A DNA stretch of 24,703 nucleotides from Dictyocoela muelleri (taxonomy: Eukaryota; Microsporidia), in the NCBI GenBank assembly GCA_016256075.1, contig SDVU01000047.1, positions 1 through 24,703 of the forward strand, written 5' to 3'. Shown here one piece after another: positions 9,901 through 18,076 of the stretch; positions within the stretch are counted from its first letter, which is position 1, and each line of letters starts with the position of its first letter. The translations under genes and the position numbers were made by a program. A model generated the notes under the pieces. It saw only the letters and a list, made by a program, of their open reading frames with translations, was not told the DNA's origin and did no database searches.

Positions 9901-10629
9901 AAAGGTCCAATCAAGACGATAGATTTAGATACAAATAAAATTAAAAATGAAACTTACGTAGTCGTAATCACTGATTTATTTTCCAGATACACCGAGATAT
10001 CCTTTGTCAACGACATACACTCAAACACAATCTGCAACACAATCGAAAAAATATGGCTTAAAACTTACCCTACACCTATGAAGTGTCTCACTGACAACGG
10101 TAAACAGTTTACATCAGAAAATTTTTCGAATCTTATGAAAAAATATGGAATAAAACACATAAGGACGGCACCTCACAACCCGACAGGAAATTCAATCGTC
10201 GAACGAATAAATCGCGAAAAATCTCTGTGTTTAAGACTAAGCCGATCACTATCTCTTAAAAAAGCAGCCGAAAAAATCCTTACTCGCCTGAATCTCACAC
10301 ATAACTCGACACTCGGATATTTACCATATGAAGTATTTCATAATAAACCCCTATTTGAAAAAAGACACTCCGAATTTAAAATTGATGATGAGAAAATAAA
10401 AAGGCAGCCAATGACAACCATAAAAAGTCGTCCTCGCGCAAATTAATAAATCCAAAACTTTTAAAGAAAATGACCTGGTTTACGTTAAAATCCACAATCC
10501 AGATAAAATTATAAAGAAATATGAAGGTCCATACAAGATCGTGAAATTTAGTAAGAGTAGAAACAATGCATATATTTTTAAAGATAAAAAAGTAATAAAA
10601 ATAAACCTCAAAAACATTAAAATCTTTAG

Positions 10630-10641
10630 GAGAGGGGAGAA
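10630..10641 (+). promoter_or_regulatory. Polypurine tract before 3' LTR
   Basis: GAGAGGGGAGAA-type purine run directly abuts the TG of the 3' LTR, the usual position for priming plus-strand DNA in LTR retrotransposons. Confidence 0.75.
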
Positions 10642-11017
10642 TGTGCCAAACGAAAACACACATTAATTCTCAATTAAATCTTTAGAATCTTCCAAAAATA
10701 CCACATTAAAATAAATCAAAAATAAATCACACATTGATATTTTAATTTAAATCTAAAATTCGAAAAACTATTCTATTTTCAAAAAGAGTTACGAAATTGA
10801 AAATTTGATTTTTTAATTCGAATTAAAACCATCTAGTGCATTCTAAATTTAAAAAACGCAGATATTTCATCAATTTCAATGCATTTGAAAAAATCACCAA
10901 AAGTATAAATAAAGTGGTTTAGTCACGAGACATGTTTAGTTTTCGCGATCGAGCATTAAATAAATCAAATTATCTCAATTTCTTAATTTATGGGAGCACC
11001 ACCGGTGTGGACCCTCA
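10642..11017 (+). repeat. 3' LTR of gypsy element
   Basis: 376 bp, starts TGTGCCAAACG and ends CCCTCA. Followed by CTAT, matching the 4 bases before the 5' LTR. Confidence 0.9.
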
Positions 11018-11125
11018 CTATAATTAAGACATCAAAGTATTTATAAGGTGTTCAGTGCAACATTAAGAGTATTTCTTGAAATTTGTATTAATAAATTTTT
11101 AAAAATAAATTTAATTGCAAAATTA

Positions 11126-11582
11126 ATATATATAATTACATGCTGACAACATCATAGCTGCCAACCATGGGAATGTATCTAACCTTAGTCTCCAACCTTT
11201 GGTTCTTTGCGTTACAATAATACTTCACATCTAAGTTACCAGAAGCCCAACTGTATACGCGATTTTCGTTTTAGCAATGACTCTGCAGGATACAGAAATC
11301 GGTGGCTTTTTATGGGTTTTAATTATACTACTATTATTTTACCGAGATGTGTCGCCGCACTGATTTCCATACCTAATAGAGCCCCTTTACCACGTTTTTT
11401 CATCAGACCGAGTCTTAATAGCTATACCACATTGTAAAAACTTTAAATTATTACTATATTATTAAAGTTTTTCACCGATTAATGTCATTACATCATTATT
11501 TATTAAGGAGTGACTTATGCGGGATTCGAAAACGCTACAAAAACTTTACAATAAAGAGTGTTAACGCTCAGCTATCTGAGAC
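11126..11582 (-). mobile_element. tRNA-headed SINE, copy 2
   Basis: Minus-strand element similar along its whole length to 3173-3632. It has an A-box-like TAGCTGAGCGTTA (complement of 11562-11574) and a B-box region reading GCGTTTTCGAATCCCGC around 11518-11534. That differs only at two positions from an ideal T-arm GCGGGTTCGAATCCCGC, which is strong evidence of tRNA ancestry. The 3' part contains the family motifs AACCAAAGGTTGGAGACTAAGG and GGCAGCTATGATG, and ends in an (AT)n tail. Flanks share only a weak CAAA(A)TTA, so the target duplication is not certain. The 76-codon plus-strand frame inside is not a gene. Confidence 0.75.
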
Positions 11583-11862
11583 AAATTACATTTATGCAAA
11601 AGGCGGGGTATAATTTGCTGGGTTTTATTTATGATGTTCGCATTAATAAAATTTATTATCAAAAAATGAATAAGCGCTTATCAAATAAAAATGTACATTA
11701 TTTGACACGACACTAGTAATAAAATGTTATTATTAATAATTATTAAATTAATTTTTTATTAAATTTAATAGTAGGGGCATTATTGGCAGGAAGCATTATT
11801 TGCAGGTGGTTTATTTACAAAGGGCATTATTTGTTAAAACAAAAAAATGTGTTCATGCCAGG
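11583..11862. other. Intergenic, with short degenerate repeat
   Basis: No gene seen. At about 11774-11832 a 16-17-bp motif GGGCATTATTTGCAGG-like recurs three to four times with variation. Confidence 0.45.
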
Positions 11863-12113
11863 TTCATGTTGTTTTTGAATTTTCATGTTGTTTTTGAATT
11901 TTCATGTTGTTTTTGAATTTTCATGTTGTTTTTGAATTTTCGTTGTTTTTGAATTTTCATGTTGTTTTTGAATTTTCGTTGTTTTTGAATTTTCATGTTG
12001 TTTTTGAATTTTCATGTTGTTTTTTATTTTTCGTTGTTTTTGAATTTTATGTTGTTTTTAAATTTTCGTTGTATTGAAATTTTCATGTGTTTTTGAATTT
12101 CCATGTTGTTTTA
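11863..12113. repeat. Minisatellite, 14 units of 17-19 bp
   Basis: The unit TTCATGTTGTTTTTGAATT (19 bp) repeats head to tail. A second type lacks a 2-base AT (TTCGTTGTTTTTGAATT, 17 bp) and alternates with it in the middle of the array. The first four units are identical; the last four are degenerate, so the array has a homogenised side and a decaying side. No long open frame crosses it, and there are no unique spacers. Confidence 0.95.
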
Positions 12114-12391
12114 GAAAAATTTAAAAATTACAAATAACAAGCATAAATCGAAAACTCTCAATATTTTTTTGTCTTAACACGAGCATCTTATTAAACACCA
12201 TATGTTGAATCTCTTTATCGATTTTATCAAATGACTAGTGTTTTTAGTTTTTTTTTATCAGAATTTTTACTTTCATGATTAGAAATTTCGTTTTTATAAA
12301 CACTAAATTGAATTACATGCCACTAAATTTATTCTTATTACATAGAATTTTACCTTCCTGAATGATATTTTTTGGTACTTACCCGGCGACC
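12114..12391. other. AT-rich intergenic stretch
   Basis: No feature recognised. Confidence 0.45.
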
Positions 12392-12467
12392 GGCGCTCCT
12401 GCAAAAAACGAACTCTCATGGCTGGAAGTTCGTTTTGTAAAGGAAAGCATTTTTTTTTAAATTCTCA

Positions 12468-13277
12468 ATGACAATGAATCTTGATTATAAATCTGAATAT
12501 TTTCATAAATTAGATGAATCAATATCATTTTTGTTAGAGATAAACGCCATAAGGCGTAAGATAATATGTGAAATTTACCCAAAAACGATAGAATTAAAAA
12601 AATATCGGCCAGGTAGTTCGTATGATTATAAATACAGATGTTCTAGAAAAATATGCCAGTTTTTAAGAAATCTGTTGTCTTTAACGTTATTGAAATTTAA
12701 AAAAAATCGAAATCGGTGTTTCTGTTTCGATTATTTCAGCAATTTAAAATACATCAAATCATATAGCCATAAATATTTTGAATATTACTGAAAAAAACAT
12801 GTATTGGAATAAAAAATGATTTGGTGCCGTTATATGATAATATTTTGAAAGATTAATAAAAGATGGGAGATGTTATAGTTTTGGAAATTGATGAGACTGT
12901 TATTTCTAGAAATGGCATCATTAGATCGCCAAGTAATGCCGATGATTTAATTTCAAACACGATATGGCTTTTAGGAATTATACAGCGCGATAATATTCGC
13001 AATTTTCGTTTGATAGTTTTACCGGATAGAAATTCCGAGATATTAACAGCGATATTCAGAGAAAATATTAATAAAAAAAACAACCATTGTCACAGATGGA
13101 CATCACTCATATTTCTCAGATGTTTTAGCCAATGATTGCCAACATATTATAGTTAACCATTCAAAAGGCTTTGTAAACACCAAGGGAGAAAGTTCAAATA
13201 AAATAGAAAATCTTTGGAGTCATCTTAAGGCTGATATTAGAAAAATGAACGGTATTCCCTACAATCAAAATCCATGA
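12468..13277 (+). pseudogene. IS1595/ISXO2-like transposase, frameshifted
   Basis: The N-terminal part (from the ATG at 12468) has the layout of the family's zinc-ribbon region (DYKYRCSRKICQFLRN). The catalytic domain begins around 12863 with VIVLEIDETVISRNG (first Asp, codon 12890-12892), then NTIWLLGIIQRDNIRNFRL and LPDRN. The second Asp is in IVTDGHHSYF (codon 13095-13097). The C-terminal signature reads VNHSKGFVNTKGESSNKIENLW with the probable third acidic residue at 13206-13208. The two halves of the catalytic domain lie in different frames, separated at an A-rich run near 13075, and the N-terminal part is also out of frame, so it is not functional as read. The minus-strand frame 12853-13083 is a shadow. 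Confidence 0.8.
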
Positions 13278-13396
13278 TTCTTAACGAATTTATCTTTCAG
13301 AAAAAAATTTATAACATCACAAAGTCGAGATATTATATGTTCAGTTTTTATAAGAATATAGCAACTACTATTTTCTTAATAAACATTTTTTAAAAT

Positions 13397-13545
13397 CTAA
13401 TTTATTTTTAATATCTAATTTATTTTTAATATATAATTTATTTTAAAAATCTAATTTAGTTTTAATATATAATTTACTTTTAATATATAATAATTTTTAA
13501 TATTTAATTTATGTTTATTATTTAATTTATTTTTAATATTTTACT
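13397..13545. repeat. AT-rich tandem repeat, ~18-20 bp units
   Basis: About eight imperfect copies of a TCTAATTTATTTTTAATA-like unit sit between the transposase remnant and the right end of the IS1595-like element. Confidence 0.75.
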
Positions 13546-13554
13546 TTACACCCC

Positions 13555-13604
13555 CTCCTGTACAAAACGAACCCCCAACCAAGAGGGTTCGTTTTGTACA
13601 GGAG
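13555..13604. repeat. Terminal hairpin with 20-bp perfect arms
   Basis: CTCCTGTACAAAACGAACCC pairs with GGGTTCGTTTTGTACAGGAG around a 10-base loop. It forms the right end of the IS1595-like element; in RNA or single-stranded DNA it would be a very stable stem. Confidence 0.9.
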
Positions 13605-13608
13605 CGCC

Positions 13609-14405
13609 AAAAATAAAATTTAATCAAATATTTTAAAAACTTAATAATTAAATCAAATAAATGTTTAAATATTTATAATATATCATTTAAAATTAATCCG
13701 ATTTAGGTTGAATCGATATAAATATAATAATATCATGTATTATTTCTTTGAGTCTGTGTCAAAAAAAATTTTGGTACAGAGGCCCGGAAAGACAAGAATC
13801 ATACCAAGAGCACTTAAAAATAATCAAAAACATGTTTTTGAAAATATCTCGATGGGATATCAGCGGAAATCAAGTTTAAAAAAATATTCTTGAAATGAAA
13901 ATATGCATGGCAAAAAAACCAATGTTTTTTTGTATATATTTTCTTTTTAAAAATAAAAATGTTTCAGGTTCAATTTCTGTTATTAGCACGTCGTTATCTT
14001 TTCAAAAAAAAATATTTTTTTTTATTTTTTTTGTTTACCCGCGGTCTAATTCTTATTCATTTGCACAACATTACCAAATTTTTACGCAAACATTATTTTA
14101 TTCCTTTTTTTGTTATCTAAAAAATTTATTAATGAAAGATTATAAGAAATTTGATTTTTTATAGCTAATTAGAATAATAATTCGGCGAATTTAGACACCA
14201 TGACCTTTTTTATCCACATATAGATCTTATTACGCAATCAAATCTCCAGAAATTTACTACTTATTTTCCAAATCTTAAACACATGACATATATAGTGTAA
14301 ATAATATGAAAAGTTTGTGAAAATTCGAGGAATATCACCTATTTTAAATTTTGTAAACACAGAACTAAAATATGTTCTGGTGAAAACGTGCGGAAACCAA
14401 GTTTA
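13609..14405. other. No supported gene; two short frames only
   Basis: Frames of 61 codons (13708-13893) and 89 codons (13895-14164) follow each other on the plus strand. The second is dominated by Phe/Lys/Ser from simple T/A runs; neither shows a known domain, and no orderly upstream signal is seen. They are not called as genes. Confidence 0.4.
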
Positions 14406-14631
14406 GTACTAACCCGCTTAAAAGCCGTCGAGAAATTCGCGAGTGATAAAACCGAAATAATAACAGATATTTCGAATTTTCCGTAGTTTAATAATCCCGG
14501 ATTAGTTTTTTAAAATTAGCCAAATAATTATACTTTTTCCTAATTTAGCTTCGCTAAATTAGGAAAAATTATAATTATTTGGCTTATTTTAAAAAACTAA
14601 TCCGGGATTATTAAAGTACGGAAAATTTGGC

Positions 14632-15678
14632 GGATCAAGTCTGTACCCCCGGGGGGAAAAACAGACTTGATAAATTTTTAATTATATTAATTTTATACAA
14701 CCCATGTCATTCTATTATTACCAAAATACTTTAGAACCTCTGTAATAGGTCCTGTCGAAAATATTATTATGTTTTTTAGAAATAAAGGATTGTTTAAAAG
14801 TGTTTTAAAATGCGAGTTTTGTTTTAATGATATGAAATCTTGTATTTATAAGAGAAATGAAGAAAAAATGGCTTTTAGGTGTTTAACACGGGTGTTTAAA
14901 ATTTAAAAACTATAAATCAATCAGGTGTGAGTCTTTTTTCGAAAATTTTAGTGTTCCATTGTCTGAGATATTGCGTATTTTGTGGAAATGGTTTAATGGT
15001 CATACACAAGTACAAATTTCTAGTGAAGAACAATTGAAAAAACGACAATCATTAATATTATTGCTCATATTAGAATTCAATGTATAAAATATAATACAAA
15101 ATTTACGATAAAACTTGGTGGTGAAGGCTTGATTGTACAAATAGACGAAAGTTTGTTTCAACACAAGCAGAAGTATCATAGAGGAAGACATACCACTAGA
15201 TAAATATGGTTGTTTGGTAGGGTAGATACTTCATACACCTCAGCAATATTGTTTTTGGAAGAGGTTGTGGATAGAAAAGCAACAACATTGATTCCGATTA
15301 TTGAGAATGTTTGTCGTTCTAGAACAAAAATTCACTCAGATATGTGGAGAAGTGACAGTTCATTATCCAATAATATAAGATTTATACACCAAACAGTTAA
15401 TCATTCTGAAAATTTTGTAAACTCAATAAACGGTGTAAACACCCAAACAATAGAATCATATTGGGCGAAATGCAAATACCAGATAAAAATACATAAGGGT
15501 ATATTTGGAGGTGTTTTGAAGGTGTTTTAGCAGATTTTATGTGGAAAAATAATGGTGATCGTGAAAATTTTAACAATTTATTAGAGTTATTTAAAATAAA
15601 TTAATTTCTAAGTCGTTTTTATTTAAATTATTGTGGGGGAACAGAATTGATGTTCCCGGGGAAAAACAGACTTGATCC
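14632..15678 (+). mobile_element. Merlin DNA transposon with 8-bp target duplication
   Basis: Perfect 13-bp ends GGATCAAGTCTGT (14632-14644) and ACAGACTTGATCC (15666-15678) are flanked by an 8-bp direct repeat AATTTGGC (14624-14631 and 15679-15686). Eight or nine bases is the duplication size known for Merlin/IS1016. The left end continues into an internal palindrome (ATCAAGTCTGT ... ACAGACTTGAT, 14634-14674). Similarity between the ends extends to the CCCC/GGG blocks. Length 1047 bp. It inserted into a pre-existing foldback element, whose outer arms are still recognisable. Confidence 0.92.
14769..15530 (+). pseudogene. Merlin transposase, interrupted
   Basis: From the ATG at 14769 a zinc-ribbon-like N-terminus is seen (KCEFCFNDMKSC ... 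FRC). After frame changes comes an FFENFSVPLSEILRILWKW stretch typical of the family. The catalytic part, all in one frame from about 15050, reads LGGEGLIVQIDES (first Asp, 15144-15146), KYHRGR, WLFGRVDTS, KIHSDMW (second Asp, 15339-15341) and NTQTIESYW (Glu, 15453-15455). These match the DDE signature of IS1016/Merlin (DDE_Tnp_IS1595). An in-frame TAA at 15201 divides the conserved block, and the N-terminal half is shifted, so no complete enzyme is encoded. Confidence 0.85.
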
Positions 15679-15752
15679 AATTTGGCATATCTGATATTAT
15701 TTCGTTTTTATCCCTTCGCGAATTTCTAGACGGCTTCAAAGCTGGTTAGTAC

Positions 15753-16371
15753 CCCAAGTTTTATTAAAAAGGTCTAACCGTCCCAATTTGAACAAATTCT
15801 AAATTATGACTCGAAGGGGAGTGGCTATCTTTTATGAAGTTCATCAGAAAAAATTACAATTTTTAAAAAATAGATGTCTCATTTTATATGTTTAAATATG
15901 GGATAAAAGTGTAAACCGAAATTTGGTCCCAAGAGTAATTTTCGGAAAAAAGTTTTTTTAAAACCCGAAATCGGTTCCATAAATTTAATTATTAATTTTA
16001 CCCAATAAAATTTTATAAGATTCAGAAACGTAAAGATATCATCTTTTTTGAGGGTTTTTTATATATAAAGAATAAATAAGTCAACGCTGAGATTATATGA
16101 CGGTGTAAACACAGACACTTCCACGGCCTTTTCACCCTTTTAGAAGGTATGTTTTGCCCTGATAAATCTCGGTAAGATATATTTAATTCGAATGAGAGCA
16201 GAAATCAGGATTTTATTGCCTAAAAAATCGTGGTAGGATGCAAATAATCGAAGGATAAATTCTTTTATATTTTTACATTAGAGAAATCATCTTTAATTAC
16301 ACCACATATATCTACAATGACACCCTTTTCTAATTTGAGAGATTATGAACGCATATTTCCAAATATAATAA
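15753..16371. other. Intergenic region, nothing recognised
   Basis: No open frame or repeat family is convincing. A short ATG-led frame near 15807 (MTRRGVAIFYEVHQKK...) stops after about 29 codons. Confidence 0.45.
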
Positions 16372-16408
16372 ATGGGTATATTCTTAACCATGAGTATGAT
16401 ATACCCAT
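16372..16408. repeat. Hairpin, 10-bp perfect arms
   Basis: ATGGGTATAT (16372-16381) pairs with ATATACCCAT (16399-16408). It directly precedes the 65-bp direct repeat starting at 16411. Confidence 0.6.
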
Positions 16409-16410
16409 AT

Positions 16411-16475
16411 CTTTACAATATACTTTTCGTGTTAAATTTTACAGTTTGATTCTGGAATTCATCAACTAAAAGATA
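16411..16475 (+). repeat. 65-bp direct repeat, left copy
   Basis: CTTTACAATATACTTTT... is repeated imperfectly (roughly 80%) at 18011-18076, on the other side of the large foldback element. Confidence 0.75.
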
Positions 16476-16878
16476 TATAATATTTTTTTTCGATTAATTT
16501 CCAGTTTTTATAAAAAAAAACCTTAAAATTGTTGTAATTAAAGGTACGTTTACGTCATCCTCTATACAGTTTTAGCAGTCCGTTTTTTTGCCTTTGGCGA
16601 AAAAAACGGAAGCCATGTTGGTGCAAAATCCGGTTTCCTCAAAATTTTTAATAATAATTAAAACACAAATATAAAGGTGATAATGAATGATATTAAAAAA
16701 ATAATTTATAAAAATACAAAAAAAACATAAAAAATATTGTATGGAAATATTTAGCTTAATATATATTTATCAAAAAATTTTATTGTATCATATAATTAGT
16801 AATTTTTCATTATTATTTTAATATCATTATTGAAATTGATACTTTTTATATTTCTAGATTTCAAATTTATCATAATTA

Positions 16879-16957
16879 ATTTTATTATTTTATCTTCGGT
16901 TTTTAAAATATTAAGGTTTTCTCTAATTGCTAACATTTCTTTTTAATCATTAAGTTG
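16879..16957 (+). repeat. 79-bp direct repeat, left copy
   Basis: Starts ATTTTATTATTTTATCTTC and ends CTTTTTAATCATTAAGTTG. It is repeated at 17568-17646 with the same length and about 80% identity. The two copies bracket the inner MITE. Confidence 0.8.
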
Positions 16958-16972
16958 TTCAGGACATGCCTG

Positions 16973-17520
16973 TGTAAAAAAAATAAACAAATCACCTGGG
17001 AAATGAGTTATTTAAAATTAAAAAAAAATATATTAAGAAACCTCTAATAATGCCTCTATTTTATCTAAAAATGTAAATAAATGTAAATAATTATTATTAG
17101 GGGTGATAAACTTCCATATAACTCCCTATTCCTAAAAAAATTTTTAACTACGCAATATGACATTATCATAGGAACATAAAATTCCGACATATTTCTTCTT
17201 TTATACATATTGTAAAAATACCTTTCATGATATATACCGAAATTCCCTAATTTGGCAATATTAACTTATATTTTAATTGATTTTACACTATGTATAAAAT
17301 AAAAAAATAAACCTTATTTTACGCTCATATGCTAATACTATATTGCGTAGATTACAATATTTAGGGGAATATATGTGTATAAAGAAGGTTAGAACCCCTA
17401 AATAAAAATATTAACAGTCATTTACATTTTTAGATAAAATAGAGGCATGATTAGATGTTTCTTAATATATTTTCATAAATTTTAAAAACTCATTTCAGGC
17501 GATTTGTTTATTTTTTTACA
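16973..17520. mobile_element. Inner foldback MITE (548 bp)
   Basis: Ends TGTAAAAAAAATAAACAAAT (16973) and its complement ending at 17520 start arms of about 240 bp each. Matching blocks include ATGCCTCTATTTTATCTAAA against its complement near 17436, and TACGCAATAT against ATATTGCGTA near 17340. Small indels in both arms show age. No coding capacity. Confidence 0.85.
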
Positions 17521-17567
17521 TAGCCGAGTCAGTAACAACTCGCATATAGGCGAGTTCTTCTGGAACG

Positions 17568-17646
17568 ATTTTATTATTTTATCTTCAGTTTTTACAATAT
17601 TAATGATTTTGTCTGATGGCGACCATTCTTTTTAATCATTAAGTTG
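17568..17646 (+). repeat. 79-bp direct repeat, right copy
   Basis: Partner of 16879-16957; see that entry. Confidence 0.8.
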
Positions 17647-18010
17647 ATATAATTATGATAAGATTCAGAAGTATTGTTGTTAAAGGCATGTCAATAAAGA
17701 TTCTTTTATTTACTGATTTATTCTATTTCTTTGTTCCAATATTGCAGATATTTTTTATATTAATTTTTCAAAAAATCTGTTATTTAAAAATATTAATTTT
17801 CATTATTCAATAACTTTTTTAATTTTTAACTCTCATTATATAAATTCTCAATTATTATGTAAGCTAATATAATTATAAATGTAACATATTTTTAAATTCA
17901 TTTTCACTTTTATATTTTTGTTTTAATTAATATTGTAAATTTTAAGAAAAAACGGATTTTGCAACAAAATCTCATCCGTTTTTTCGACAAAGGCAAAAAA
18001 ATAGATTACC

Positions 18011-18076
18011 CTTTACAATATACTTTTATTGGTTTAATTTTACAGTTTTATTATGGAATTAATTAGCTAAAGGACA
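18011..18076 (+). repeat. 65-bp direct repeat, right copy
   Basis: Partner of 16411-16475. It ends exactly where the left terminus of the MULE begins. Confidence 0.75.

Larger units (their letters stand above)
6535..11017 (+). mobile_element. Ty3/gypsy LTR retrotransposon, near full length, broken
   Basis: Two LTRs (6535-6911 and 10642-11017) start TGTGCC, end CCCTCA, and bound a 3.7-kb interior. Parts in order: gag-like region (about 7000-7740) with a zinc-knuckle-like CSFHKNNTHSTEEC block; aspartic protease with LDTGSEYNYV (about 7840); reverse transcriptase with SPAFFIRKSNGKLRLIVDYR, FGLTNAP and YIDD (about 8350-8830); RNase H with KCDASDVGIGSILSQ (about 9220) and YTIVEKETLGI; integrase with an HHCC zinc finger (about 9690-9820), a DDE core (D in ITDLFSRY, LTDNGKQF, and E in NSIVERIN) and a C-terminal KYEGPYKIVK region. 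A purine tract precedes the 3' LTR. The domain order is that of Ty3/gypsy (Metaviridae). It looks structurally complete but carries about four reading-frame breaks. Flanks share a 4-bp CTAT (6531-6534, 11018-11021). Confidence 0.93.
12392..13608 (+). mobile_element. IS1595/ISXO2-like DNA transposon
   Basis: Terminal inverted repeats GGCGCTCCTG (12392-12401) and CAGGAGCGCC (13599-13608) enclose a transposase region of the IS1595 superfamily, to which eukaryotic Merlin elements also belong. Each end is also a hairpin. The right one has 20-bp perfect arms (13555-13574 and 13585-13604); the left one is an imperfect version (AAAACGAAC near 12405 against GTTCGTTTT near 12430). No obvious 8-bp target duplication was found. 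Total 1.22 kb. Confidence 0.75.
14406..15752. mobile_element. Foldback element family A, copy 2, split by Merlin
   Basis: The left outer arm GTACTAACCCGCTTAAAAGC (from 14406) pairs with the right outer arm ending GCTTCAAAGCTGGTTAGTAC (15752). The inner left half is itself an inverted repeat (about 14476-14623) with centre CCTAATTTAGCTTCGCTAAATTAGG-like, near 14550. A Merlin transposon (14632-15678) sits inside the right arm. Without it the element is about 290 bp and matches the organisation of the copies at 2187-2470 and 21339-22087. Non-coding apart from the insertion. Confidence 0.75.
16579..18002. mobile_element. Large foldback element with hairpin ends
   Basis: The left end (TTTTTTTGCCTTTGGCGAAA at 16583) matches the complement of the right end (GACAAAGGCAAAAAAAT to about 18002). 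Inverted similarity continues inward for about 100 bp through GCAAAATCCG and an AATTAAAACA(C/A)AAATATAAA block. The left terminus is a hairpin (CCGTTTTTTTGCC ... GGCGAAAAAAACGG). No transposase is seen inside, so it is non-autonomous. A second foldback MITE (16973-17520) is inserted in it. Confidence 0.7.

Noticed and set aside
11207-11437. 76-codon plus-strand frame as a gene
   Set aside because: It lies inside SINE copy 2, and the matching region of the other copies is not open.
11863-12113. CRISPR array
   Set aside because: Units follow one another directly with no unique spacers, and the context is eukaryotic.
12853-13083. 76-codon minus-strand frame
   Set aside because: Antisense shadow of the IS1595-like transposase catalytic domain.
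13708-14164. Two consecutive plus-strand frames (61 and 89 codons)
   Set aside because: Low-complexity composition, no domain, no conserved start context; could not be supported as genes.
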